This document shows positions 41,302-49,172 of a stretch of 64,000 nucleotides of DNA, in pieces. The notes below the pieces were generated by a model that searched no databases, was not told where the DNA came from, and saw nothing but the letters and a program-made list of their open reading frames with translations. Made by a program: the position numbers and the translations under genes. Each line of letters begins with the position of its first letter. Within the stretch, counting starts at the first letter, position 1. This DNA comes from Novosphingobium resinovorum (GTDB lineage Bacteria; Pseudomonadota; Alphaproteobacteria; Sphingomonadales; Sphingomonadaceae), in contig NZ_BSFC01000030.1 in the NCBI RefSeq assembly GCF_027922145.1, positions 62,001 to 126,000 of the forward strand, given 5' to 3'.

Positions 41302-42965
41302 GCCGGGACGCTTTCGCGCAGCGCCAGGATCGCGCCGTAGAGTTCCGGGCGCGTGTCCATGATGAGGTCGGTCGCGCCCATCAGCCGCTTGTCGCGGTTG
41401 GGGGCGAGGTCGACCTCCACGGTGAACGCGCCGGTGAGCGAGGGCGCTATGTGGCGGTCCGGCGCGTTGACTTCCTTGGTCTGCGGGAAGCGGTATTCCG
41501 GCGGGGTCGTGCAGACGGTGCCGGGCTTCGCGCAAAGGCTGTCGGCGCGCCCCGCACTGACGATGGTGACGTGGTTCTCCGCCGAACGCGCGGTGAGCAT
41601 GAGTTCGTGGTGCCAGTCCTCGCGCCATGTCGCGGGACAGGCGATGAGGTCCGCGCCCTTGCGGGCGAGCACGCGGGCAGCCTCGGGGAACAGCAGGTCC
41701 TCGCCCAGCAGCAGGCCGAGGCGGCCGAACGGGAGGTCGAAGACCGGCAGATCGTCACCCAGCGCCATGTCGTTCGAGCCGGGGTCGGCATGGATCTGGC
41801 GGTATTCGCCGATCACGCCTTCGGGGCCGAATAGGACGGCGCGGTTGACGCGCTTGCCATGCTCGCGCCCCGGCAGTCCGGCGACGAGGTAGGTGCCTGC
41901 TGCGGCAGCGGCTTCGACGAGGGCTGCGGTCGCTTCGTCGAGGCGGCTGTCGTCGCCCAGGGCCCACGCGAAGAATTCGGGGAGCACTGCCAGTCCGGCC
42001 GGGGCCGAGGCGATCATCGTGACCGCCTGCGCCAGCCGTTCATCGAAGGTCGCGCCATCCGGCACGATGGTCGTCAGCGCGGCTTTCCCCGCCGGTGCGC
42101 GGTCTTCGGCGAGCGCCGCCAGCGCGGCGTTGTCCTCGCCCATCAGCGTGTAGAGTTCAGGCCGCCGCCGCGCCATGCGGTCTTCGCGTTCCAGCTTCGA
42201 CAGGTCTATGTCGGCGAAGACCAGCCCGATGTCGTCATGCGTCGCGCGAACCAGCGCCGCGCCGTCCGGGCCGACCACCTGGCTTTCCCCTGCGCCCTTC
42301 ACGAAGTCGCGGGTCATGCCTGCGGCGTCGATCAGGTCCTGCAGGTCCTGCCCCTTGACCATGTCCCCCACCCGGTTGGCGGAGATCATGAAGTAGCCGT
42401 TCTCGGCCGCGCGCGCCGGGATGTGCAGGTTCGCCTCGTCCACCCCGTTCGAACAGAGCGAGTTCAGTACGATGTCCGCCCCCAGGCACGCCATCGTGCG
42501 CGAGGTTTCCGGCACCAGCCCGTCCATGCAGGATATCATGCCGATGCGCCCGATTTCGGTGTCGTAGACGCGCCCGTCCTCGTCCGAGGGGAAGAACGCG
42601 TCGCGCTCGATCCACATCAGCACCTGCTTCTTGTTGGAGCCGATGTATTCGCCGTCCGGCCCGATCAGGTGGTTGACCATCCACGCCTTGGGGAATGGAC
42701 CGCGCACGGCGGCGTTGAAGCCGATGAACAGGCCATGTTCGCGCGCCTTGGCACGGATCGCCGAGACCAGCGGACCTTCGAGGGTAACGGCCTCGCGCCA
42801 TGCGTGTTCGCGGTCGGTGTAGGAGGTGGGGTAGTTGCAGCACTCCTGGAAGTGCACCAGCCTGGCCCCGCCCGCCGCCGCCTCGTCGGCAAGGCGAAGG
42901 ATGTCGGCAAGGACGCGGTCGGTGTCCTTGCCGGTTTCGAACTGTGCTGTAGCTACCCGTAGCAT
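41298..42965 (-). CDS. Tandem double-nitrilase protein with inactive second domain
   Basis: This 555-residue protein consists of two carbon-nitrogen-hydrolase domains in one chain. Domain 1 (~1-285) has the full triad: Glu in VHFQECCNYP, Lys in GSNKKQV and Cys in ISCMDGLVPE. Domain 2 (~300-545) keeps Glu in VLPEFFAWAL, but the Lys place reads EYRQIHA and the Cys place reads LLLGEDLLFPEAARVLA. Cys is thus Gly and Lys is Gln, and the second domain cannot form the thioester intermediate. Nitrilases pack as dimers of such domains, so the fused half may serve as a built-in partner. Domain 1 probably hydrolyses an amide, carbamoyl or nitrile group. It follows the DUF3108-like gene by 17 bases. Confidence 0.88.
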   Translation of the reverse strand: MLRVATAQFETGKDTDRVLADILRLADEAAAGGARLVHFQECCNYPTSYTDREHAWREAVTLEGPLVSAIRAKAREHGLFIGFNAAVRGPFPKAWMVNHLIGPDGEYIGSNKKQVLMWIERDAFFPSDEDGRVYDTEIGRIGMISCMDGLVPETSRTMACLGADIVLNSLCSNGVDEANLHIPARAAENGYFMISANRVGDMVKGQDLQDLIDAAGMTRDFVKGAGESQVVGPDGAALVRATHDDIGLVFADIDLSKLEREDRMARRRPELYTLMGEDNAALAALAEDRAPAGKAALTTIVPDGATFDERLAQAVTMIASAPAGLAVLPEFFAWALGDDSRLDEATAALVEAAAAAGTYLVAGLPGREHGKRVNRAVLFGPEGVIGEYRQIHADPGSNDMALGDDLPVFDLPFGRLGLLLGEDLLFPEAARVLARKGADLIACPATWREDWHHELMLTARSAENHVTIVSAGRADSLCAKPGTVCTTPPEYRFPQTKEVNAPDRHIAPSLTGAFTVEVDLAPNRDKRLMGATDLIMDTRPELYGAILALRESVPA

Positions 42966-42982
42966 CGTGCGCGCCTTTCGGA

Positions 42983-43693
42983 TCAGAAGTCGAATTCGAG
43001 GGTGTCGCCGAAGCTCTTCTGGTCGAATTCGGCCAGTTCGTAGGTCACGCCCTTGGCATGGCCGATCACGCGGGCGCAGATGCGGTCCTGCCCGGTGGTC
43101 CAGACCTCGATGTCGGCGTCGATCGCGCCGGTGTGCCAGAGGTAGTGGTCGCAGACGAACTTGCCGGCGGGGACTTCGATCTCCTCCTCGCCGATGTACT
43201 CGATGGCCAGCGTCACTTCCTTGCCGTGCGTCATCTGGCCGCCGTTCCAGGTGGCCGAGGTGGTGAGGATGCGCACGTGCTGCGTGCCTTCGACCGCGCG
43301 GTCGCACTGGGTGAATTTCCAGCCCTCGACGACGGTGGGGTGGTAGCCGAGGACGAGGTCGGCGCCGCCGGGAAGCTGGGCCTGCTCGATCGGGCTGCCG
43401 TCGGGCGCGATGAGGAGCGACGTCACCTCGTCACCGACCACGCGGCGCACCAGAACGCCCTGGAACTCGCTGCCGACGAACAGGCGGAGGTGCCCGTCCA
43501 TCGGCATGAATTCGGTGTTCACGGTCTGGGTGACGTGGCGCACCAGCGAGGTGCCGGGGAAGCGCGTCATCGACTGCGCGGTATGGGTGCCGTCGGGGTT
43601 GGTGGAGACGATGAAGTTCTCCCACTCGACCCACTTGGAGCGGTCGTCGCTGGGGCCCATCACGTAGCTGCCGGTGGTACGGGTAAGCGGCAT
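42983..43693 (-). CDS. DUF3108-like protein (module 2)
   Basis: This 236-residue beta-rich soluble protein is a paralogue of that at 28077-28757. The shared stretch is IEYIGEEEIEVPAGKFVCDH, then a charged strand, and GVTYELAEFDQKSFGD near the end. Repeated GxPxDGHLRLF-type strands suggest a lipocalin- or DUF3108-like barrel. No catalytic residues can be named. It is the first gene of the module 2 operon, so its promoter region (43694-43873), with the ATCGGCTGGTG motif, drives the whole run down to the Rieske gene. Confidence 0.75.
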   Translation of the reverse strand: MPLTRTTGSYVMGPSDDRSKWVEWENFIVSTNPDGTHTAQSMTRFPGTSLVRHVTQTVNTEFMPMDGHLRLFVGSEFQGVLVRRVVGDEVTSLLIAPDGSPIEQAQLPGGADLVLGYHPTVVEGWKFTQCDRAVEGTQHVRILTTSATWNGGQMTHGKEVTLAIEYIGEEEIEVPAGKFVCDHYLWHTGAIDADIEVWTTGQDRICARVIGHAKGVTYELAEFDQKSFGDTLEFDF

Positions 43694-43796
43694 TCGATCT
43701 ACCTCTCTGTCGATCCGGATGGACGGCCCGAATGGTTGGGGCTGCATCCATTTGCGGTTGTCGACGTCGAGGCTGCCTCACACCGGGCGCGCGGCA

Positions 43797-43845
43797 AATC
43801 GAGGCTGGTGCCTCTGGCCACCAATCGAGGATTTATCGGCTGGTG
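43797..43845 (+). promoter_or_regulatory. Repeated motif region upstream of the module 2 operon
   Basis: AATCGAGGCTGGTG (43797-43810) recurs at 43823-43845 with ATTTATCGG inserted, which gives TTTATCGGCTGGTG. ATCGGCTGGTG (43835-43845) is identical to 21569-21579. The location, 100-150 bases before the first gene of the operon, fits an activator or repressor site. Confidence 0.45.
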
Positions 43846-43873
43846 GGGAATCGCGGTATTAACTGTTGCCGTG

Positions 43874-44029
43874 TCAGAGCGGCGTCGCGGTCACCACCAT
43901 GCGGCCCAGGAACACCGGCTTTTCGGCGCCGATGACCGGCGCGCCGGGCGGCACGGCCATGGCGGCCACGCTGGTCAGGATGGCCGAGGATACGGCAAGG
44001 GCTGCGAAGGCGGGGAGCAGGCGGGTCAT
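43874..44029 (-). CDS. Small predicted exported protein (51 residues)
   Basis: The frame encodes MTRLLPAFAALAVSSAILTS and then VAAMAVPPGAPVIGAEKPVF, ending LGRMVVTATPL. The first 25 residues are a clear signal peptide with cleavage likely after AMA. Codon use is GC-rich at third positions, like real genes here, and it fills an otherwise empty 599-base gap between the module 2 operon and hyuA. The ribosome site is weak (GGA 11 bases upstream). The mature part would be about 26 residues, so it is a peptide of unknown role. Confidence is moderate because of size. Confidence 0.5.
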   Translation of the reverse strand: MTRLLPAFAALAVSSAILTSVAAMAVPPGAPVIGAEKPVFLGRMVVTATPL

Positions 44030-44241
44030 CTGGCGGCGTCCATCGTCGGTTTTCGATGAGGCCGGTATGACGGCGCGGTGTCGCAGGACTTTGCCACGCC
44101 TGCATCAAGCTGTCCGAAAGTGTATTGAGCGGTAATCTCAACAAGACCTTGGAGCCACGCGGATCGGCCTGGCGCTGCAATCGTTCCGCAGTGTGACCAG
44201 GCTTCTCCACCTGCCGATCAGTCGGGGGCACAACCCTGTCA

Positions 44242-44288
44242 TTGCAGCCCCCGCGATGCTTGCTAGATACCAATCTAACGGAGATTGG
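44242..44288 (+). promoter_or_regulatory. hyuA promoter and CCAATCT dyad over the ribosome site
   Basis: TTGCAG (44242-44247) and TAGATA (44264-44269), spaced 16 bases, form a reasonable promoter. Directly after comes CCAATCT-AACGG-AGATTGG (44270-44288), a perfect seven-base dyad that takes in the GGAGATT ribosome-binding region before the ATG at 44293. It may be an operator at the transcription start or an RNA hairpin that controls translation. A further stem CGGGGGC/GCCCCCG spans 44223-44253. Confidence 0.5.
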
Positions 44289-44292
44289 GTTC

Positions 44293-46341
44293 ATGACTTA
44301 TCGCCTGGGGGTGGACGTCGGTGGGACGTTTACCGACCTTTTGCTGCTCGATCAGAAGAACGGCTCGTTCTGGCGCCACAAGACGCCTTCCACCCCGCAT
44401 GACAGCTCGGAAGGCATCCTGAACGGCCTCGGCGCGATCTGCGAGAAGGCGGGAATCACGCCTGCGGACATCGAGTACTTCCTCCACGGCACGACCGTCG
44501 CGACCAACGCGGTGCTCGAAGGCAAGGGCTCGCGCGTCGGCCTCGTCGTCACCGAGGGCTATGGCCAGGTCATGCAGATCGCACGCTCGTTCGTGCCCGG
44601 CGGTCTCGCCGGCTGGATCGTGTGGCCCAAGCCCGAGCCGCTCGCCGCGCTCGAGGACACCGTGGAGATCGCCGGGCGCATGGATGCGCAAGGGCGCGAG
44701 ATCCGCCCGATCGACGAAGCCGGTATCCGCGCCGCGCTGGAGAAGCTGAAGGCGCAGGGCGTCGAGGCGCTGACGGTCAGCCTGATGAACGGCTACCTCA
44801 ACGGCGCGCACGAGAAGCGCGTGGCGCAGCTGGCGGCCGAGATCATGCCCGACGTGCCGATCTCGCTCAGCCACCTCGTCCTGCCCGAGATGCAGGAATA
44901 CGAGCGCACCCTCACCACCGTCGCCAACGCGGCGGTGCGCCCGGTCGTGGGCAAGTACGTGCGCAACCTGCGCGACAACCTGCGCTCCGGCGGCATGGCG
45001 GGCTCGCTCTCGCTGCTGCGCTCCGATGGCGGCCTGATGTCCTCCGAGAAGTCGGAGGAGCATCCGGTCGCGCTGCTGATGTCCGGTCCCGCAGGCGGCG
45101 TCACGGGCGCGCTGTGGGTCGGCAAGAACTCCGGCATCCGCAACATCCTGACGCTCGACGTCGGGGGTACTTCCACCGACGTGGCGCTGATCGAGAACCT
45201 TGAGGCGCGCCGCGTTCGCACCACCGAAGTCGGCCACCTCTCGGTCCGCGCCTCGGCGCTGGACGTGAAGACGGTGGGCGCGGGCGGCGGTTCGATCGCC
45301 TACGTGCCCGAACTGACCGGCGCACTGCGCGTAGGTCCGCAGTCGGCGGGCGCGGTTCCGGGTCCGGTGGCCTATGGCAAGGGCGGCACCCTGCCGACCG
45401 TGACCGACGCCAACGTGGTGCTCGGCTACCTGCCCGAGAACCTGCTGGGCGGCACCTTCAAGCTCGACCGCGAAGGCGCCAAGGCGGCGGTGCAGACCAT
45501 CGCCGACAAGCTGGGCATCGGCCTGATGGAAGCGGCGCGCGGCATCATCGACATCGTCAACGAGAACATGTTCGGCGCGCTGCGCATGATCTCGGTGCAG
45601 CAGGGCTACGATCCGCGTCACTTCGCGGTGATGGGCTTTGGCGGCGCCGGTCCGCTCCACGTCAATGCCGTGGCCAAGCTGATGGGTTCGTGGCCGGCGG
45701 TCTCGCCCGTCTCGCCGGGCGTGCTCTGCGCGCTGGGCGATGCCACCACGCGGATGCGCACCGAGACGGCGCGCTCGTTCTCCAAGCGCTTTTCGGAGAC
45801 CGAGGAAGCCGAGGTGATCACGCTGCTGGAAGAGATGGCCGCGCAGACCACCCGGGAACTGACCGCCGAAGGCATCGCCGATGCCGACGTCACCGTGCAG
45901 TTCGAACTCGACGTGCGCTATGAAGGTCAGGCCTTCGAAGTGCCGCTCTCGATCAGCCCCGACGTGCTCAAGGCCGATGGCCTGGCGGGCGTCAAGGCGC
46001 GCTTCGATGCCGAGCACGAGCGCCTGTTCACGTTCAACATGGACACCGAGCATGAGCTGGTGAACCTGCGCGCCGTGGCGCTCGGGCCGCTGCTCGAACT
46101 CGAGGCGCTGCGCCTGCCCGAAGGCAACGGCGATCCGATCGAGGCCAAGGTGCGCGACCACGAACTGTGGTTCAACGGCGCCATGGCCCCGGCCGCGATC
46201 TACGACCGCGCCAAGCTGCGCGCCGGAGACGTGATCAAGGGCCCGGCGATCGTCACCGAGATGGACTCGACCACGCTCATCGAAGGCGACTGCGTCGGCA
46301 CCGTCGATGCCGTCGGCAACATCCTGATCAACCTGGCCTGA
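44293..46341 (+). CDS. Hydantoinase/oxoprolinase-family protein, subunit A
   Basis: This 682-residue protein is of the HyuA/5-oxoprolinase N-terminal family: LGVDVGGTFTDLLLLDQ at residue ~5, HGTTVATNAVLEGKGSRVGL, MSGPAGGVTGA, ILTLDVGGTSTDVALIE (second ATP-binding motif) and GYDPRHFAVMGFGGAGPLH. With HyuB these proteins form ATP-dependent enzymes that open N-methylhydantoin, 5-oxoproline or caprolactam rings, or carboxylate ketones (acetone and acetophenone carboxylases). It is followed by hyuB after 13 bases. The carbamoyl-amidase-like gene next in line favours cleavage of a cyclic ureide or lactam, by inference. Confidence 0.9.
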   Translation: MTYRLGVDVGGTFTDLLLLDQKNGSFWRHKTPSTPHDSSEGILNGLGAICEKAGITPADIEYFLHGTTVATNAVLEGKGSRVGLVVTEGYGQVMQIARSFVPGGLAGWIVWPKPEPLAALEDTVEIAGRMDAQGREIRPIDEAGIRAALEKLKAQGVEALTVSLMNGYLNGAHEKRVAQLAAEIMPDVPISLSHLVLPEMQEYERTLTTVANAAVRPVVGKYVRNLRDNLRSGGMAGSLSLLRSDGGLMSSEKSEEHPVALLMSGPAGGVTGALWVGKNSGIRNILTLDVGGTSTDVALIENLEARRVRTTEVGHLSVRASALDVKTVGAGGGSIAYVPELTGALRVGPQSAGAVPGPVAYGKGGTLPTVTDANVVLGYLPENLLGGTFKLDREGAKAAVQTIADKLGIGLMEAARGIIDIVNENMFGALRMISVQQGYDPRHFAVMGFGGAGPLHVNAVAKLMGSWPAVSPVSPGVLCALGDATTRMRTETARSFSKRFSETEEAEVITLLEEMAAQTTRELTAEGIADADVTVQFELDVRYEGQAFEVPLSISPDVLKADGLAGVKARFDAEHERLFTFNMDTEHELVNLRAVALGPLLELEALRLPEGNGDPIEAKVRDHELWFNGAMAPAAIYDRAKLRAGDVIKGPAIVTEMDSTTLIEGDCVGTVDAVGNILINLA

Positions 46342-46354
46342 GGGGAGAGAACCA

Positions 46355-48235
46355 ATGCCCGCACGTATCATCCAGGCTAACGAAACGCCCTTCAACAAGG
46401 TCGACATCGACCCCGTCACCCTCGAAGTCATCGAGAACGCGCTGCGCAACGCCCGCGTCGAGATGGACGCGACGCTGGTGCGCACCGCCATGTCGCCCGG
46501 CATCCGCGAGCAGGGCGACGCCTTCCCGCTGATCGCCGACCATCAGGGCCGCATGATCGTGGGCCAGTTCGGCTCGTACATCGGCCCGTTCCTCGACGGC
46601 TTCGACGGCACCGTGGAAGACGGCGACATGATCTTCCTGTCCGACCCCTACTCGGTCGGCGGCGCGATCAGCCACTGCAACGACTGGCTCGTGCTGCTGC
46701 CCGTGTTCAAGGACGGCCGCCTGATCGCCTATACCTCGATGTTCGGCCACCAGAGCGACATCGGCGGCATGGTGCCCGGATCGATGCCAATCCACGCCAC
46801 CGAGATCTTCCAGGAAGGCGTGCGCATCCCGCCCGTCAAGATCTGGAAGAAGGGCGAATACAACGAGGACCTGATCAAGCTGGTCATGCACCAGTCGCGC
46901 ACCCCGGCGTGGTGCAAGGCGGACCTCAACGCGCTGATCGCCTCGTGCCGCGTCGCCGCGCACCGCGTGGTCGAAATGGCGACGCGCTTCGGCGACGACG
47001 TCTTCGTCTCGGCGACCGACCTGCTGCTCGACCGCAACTTCCGCGCGATGCAGCAACTGATCGCCAGTTCGATCGGCGAGGAGAAGGTCTCGTTCGAGGA
47101 CTACATCTGCGACGACGGCATGGGTTTCGGCCCATACAAGATCAAGTGCACGATGTGGCGCGAGAACGGGCGCGTCGTCCTCGACTTCGACGGCACCGAT
47201 CCGCAGAGCCAGGCCTCGATCAACATGTTCCTGAACGAGAACATGATGCGCATGTTCTTCGGCATCTACATGATCATGGTCTTCGATCCGCAGATCCTGT
47301 TCAACGACGGGTACTATCCGCTGATCGACGTACGCATTCCGGAAGGCTCGCTGCTCAAGCCGAAATTCCCGGCCGCGCTTTCGGGCCGCACCCACGTGCT
47401 GGGCCGCCTGTTCGACATCCTGGGCGGCCTGCTGGGCCAGAAGACCCCGGAATTCCTCAACGCTGCCGGTTTCTCGTCGAGCCCGCACCTGTTCTATGCA
47501 GGCACCGACAAGGCCGGAAAGTGGTTCCAGCTGTTCCAGATCGGCTTCGGCGGCATTCCCGGCCGTCCGCTGGGCGACGGGCCGGACGGGCACTCGCTGT
47601 TCCCAGGCTTCACCAACGTGCCCAACGAGTTCCTGGAGCGCTACTTCCCGCTCGTCATCGAAAAGTACGAGACGGTGCCGGACTCCGGCGGTGCGGGCCT
47701 GCACCGTGGCGGCAACGGCATCAACATGGTCTACCGCTTCCTCGAGCCGGGCGTGATCGCCATCCACGACGACCGCTGGTTCGTGCCGCCCTGGGGCGTC
47801 AACGGCGGCCACCCGGGCAAGCGCGCGCGCAAGCTGCTGGTGAAGGCCGACGGCACCGAGATCGTCGTCGGCAACAAGCTGGAGGACTACCCGGTCGAGG
47901 CCGGTGACGTGCTGCACTTCATCACCTGGGGCGGCGGCGGCTGGGGCGACCCGCTGGACCGTGACCCGGCGCTGGTGCTGAAGGAAATCGGCCAGGGCCT
48001 CGTCACCGGCGAGGGCGCGAAGGACTACGGCGTCGTCATCACGGACGGCGCGGTCGATGAAGCCGCCACCACGGCGCTGCGCGAGAAGCTGCGTACCGAG
48101 CGCGGTGCAATCGGCGTGTTCGACTTCGGCCCCGACATCGAGACGCTGCGCGCGAACTGCCTCGCCGAAACCGGCTTGCCTGCGCCGACCGCGCCGAAGT
48201 GGGCCACCGTGGAATTCGCGGAGGCCGCCGAGTGA
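46355..48235 (+). CDS. Hydantoinase/oxoprolinase-family protein, subunit B
   Basis: This 626-residue HyuB-family protein has DPVTLEVIENALRNARVEMD at the N-terminus, TAMSPGIREQGDAFPLIAD, VGQFGSYIGPF, DGDMIFLSDPY, the metal-rich region HCNDWLVLLPV, GHQSDIGG, and the C-terminal GGGGWGDPLDRDPALVLKEI. It partners the HyuA-type protein. GAGGGGAGAG lies before the ATG. The last part, GAKDYGVVITDGAVDEAATTALREKL, is as in the carboxylase and hydantoinase groups alike, so the exact reaction stays open. It overlaps the amidase gene by four bases. Confidence 0.9.
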   Translation: MPARIIQANETPFNKVDIDPVTLEVIENALRNARVEMDATLVRTAMSPGIREQGDAFPLIADHQGRMIVGQFGSYIGPFLDGFDGTVEDGDMIFLSDPYSVGGAISHCNDWLVLLPVFKDGRLIAYTSMFGHQSDIGGMVPGSMPIHATEIFQEGVRIPPVKIWKKGEYNEDLIKLVMHQSRTPAWCKADLNALIASCRVAAHRVVEMATRFGDDVFVSATDLLLDRNFRAMQQLIASSIGEEKVSFEDYICDDGMGFGPYKIKCTMWRENGRVVLDFDGTDPQSQASINMFLNENMMRMFFGIYMIMVFDPQILFNDGYYPLIDVRIPEGSLLKPKFPAALSGRTHVLGRLFDILGGLLGQKTPEFLNAAGFSSSPHLFYAGTDKAGKWFQLFQIGFGGIPGRPLGDGPDGHSLFPGFTNVPNEFLERYFPLVIEKYETVPDSGGAGLHRGGNGINMVYRFLEPGVIAIHDDRWFVPPWGVNGGHPGKRARKLLVKADGTEIVVGNKLEDYPVEAGDVLHFITWGGGGWGDPLDRDPALVLKEIGQGLVTGEGAKDYGVVITDGAVDEAATTALREKLRTERGAIGVFDFGPDIETLRANCLAETGLPAPTAPKWATVEFAEAAE

Positions 48236-48852
48236 GCGACCTTCTCGACGACTACAACCGTGGCGGCTTCGGCGGGGCTCTGCAGCCCGGCAAGAAGCCG
48301 GCGCTGTTGCTGGTGGACGTGGTCGTGGCGTATCTCACGCCCGGTCAGCCCCTCTACTCGCCGCGCTTCGAGACGGCTCTCGCCTCTTGCGAGCGTCTGA
48401 CCGCAGCGGCGCGGGAAGCGGGCGTGCCGGTGATCTTCACCAACGTCGTCTACCGCGCAGGCGGCAAGGACGGCGGGCTGTTCTACCAGAAGGTGCCGGC
48501 GCTGGAGGCTTTCCTGGAGGGCTCGCCGCTCGGCGCCTTCCCGGACACGCTGCAGCCGCGCGCCGACGAAGTGGTGGTGACCAAGCAGTACGCCTCGGCG
48601 TTCTTCGGCACCTCGCTGGCGGCCACGCTGACCAGCATGGGCGTGGACAGCCTGTTCATCACCGGCTTCTCCACTTCGGGCTGCGTGCGCGCCTCGGCGC
48701 TGGACGCGCTGCAGAACGGCTTCGTGCCGCTGGTGGTGGCGGATGCCTGCGGCGACCGCGACGAGCGGCCGCACGAGGCGAACCTGTTCGACCTGTCGAA
48801 GAAGTATGCCGAAGTGCTCAGCGAGGAGCAGGCCATCGCCCTGATGGGGTGA
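48232..48852 (+). CDS. Isochorismatase-family amidohydrolase, N-carbamoylsarcosine-amidase-like
   Basis: This 206-residue cysteine hydrolase has Asp in ALLLVDVVVAY, Lys in VVTKQYASAFFGTSLAATL and Cys in ITGFSTSGCVRASALDAL. PHEANLFDLSKKYAEV near the end is typical of carbamoylsarcosine and maleamate amidases. The GTG start (48232) overlaps the hyuB stop by four bases and has GGAGG upstream. In creatinine breakdown, N-methylhydantoinase (HyuAB-type) is followed by N-carbamoylsarcosine amidase, and this three-gene order is the same logic. The real substrate is likely another ureide, because nothing else here is specific to creatinine. It is a paralogue of 30638-31321. Confidence 0.9.
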   Translation: MSDLLDDYNRGGFGGALQPGKKPALLLVDVVVAYLTPGQPLYSPRFETALASCERLTAAAREAGVPVIFTNVVYRAGGKDGGLFYQKVPALEAFLEGSPLGAFPDTLQPRADEVVVTKQYASAFFGTSLAATLTSMGVDSLFITGFSTSGCVRASALDALQNGFVPLVVADACGDRDERPHEANLFDLSKKYAEVLSEEQAIALMG

Positions 48853-48877
48853 GGTTTCTTGCGAATACGAGATGAAG

Positions 48878-48911
48878 GGGAGGCACGGCGCAGGCTGTGC
48901 CTCCCTTTTTT
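48878..48911 (+). terminator. Rho-independent terminator
   Basis: GGGAGGCAC (48878-48886) pairs with GTGCCTCCC (48897-48905), followed by TTTTTT. It closes the hyuA-hyuB-amidase transcript. Confidence 0.9.
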
Positions 48912-48958
48912 CATGCGCCGACGCTGGGGGATCAGCGCCGGGCATGGCAGGCGCCACT

Positions 48959-49042
48959 CCTTCGTCATTGCGAGCGTAGCGAAGCAATCCAGGGGAGTAT
49001 GAAACCGCTCTGGATTCTTCGCTACGCTCGCAATGACGAAGG
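48959..49042. repeat. REP-like palindrome, copy 4
   Basis: This is a symmetric copy with CCTTCGTCATTG and CAATGACGAAGG ends, and a GCGTAGCGAAG/CTTCGCTACGC variant in the arms. It lies between two terminators and convergent genes. Confidence 0.85.
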
Positions 49043-49116
49043 TGGGTGGTCGATGGCGATTACCGGGTTCTACCAATTCCGGAAGTCCGCTCCACCGAGC
49101 GCAGTTCGGGGAGGAA

Positions 49117-49152
49117 ACAAAAAAAGGCCGGGGTTTCCCCCCGGCCTTTCCT
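49117..49152 (-). terminator. Rho-independent terminator of the TonB receptor gene
   Basis: AAAGGCCGGGG (49123-49133) pairs with CCCCGGCCTTT (49139-49149). On the minus strand a T-rich run (complement of 49117-49125) follows, after the receptor stop at 49173. Confidence 0.88.
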
Positions 49153-49172
49153 TGTGTCGCATCAGCGTCGGA

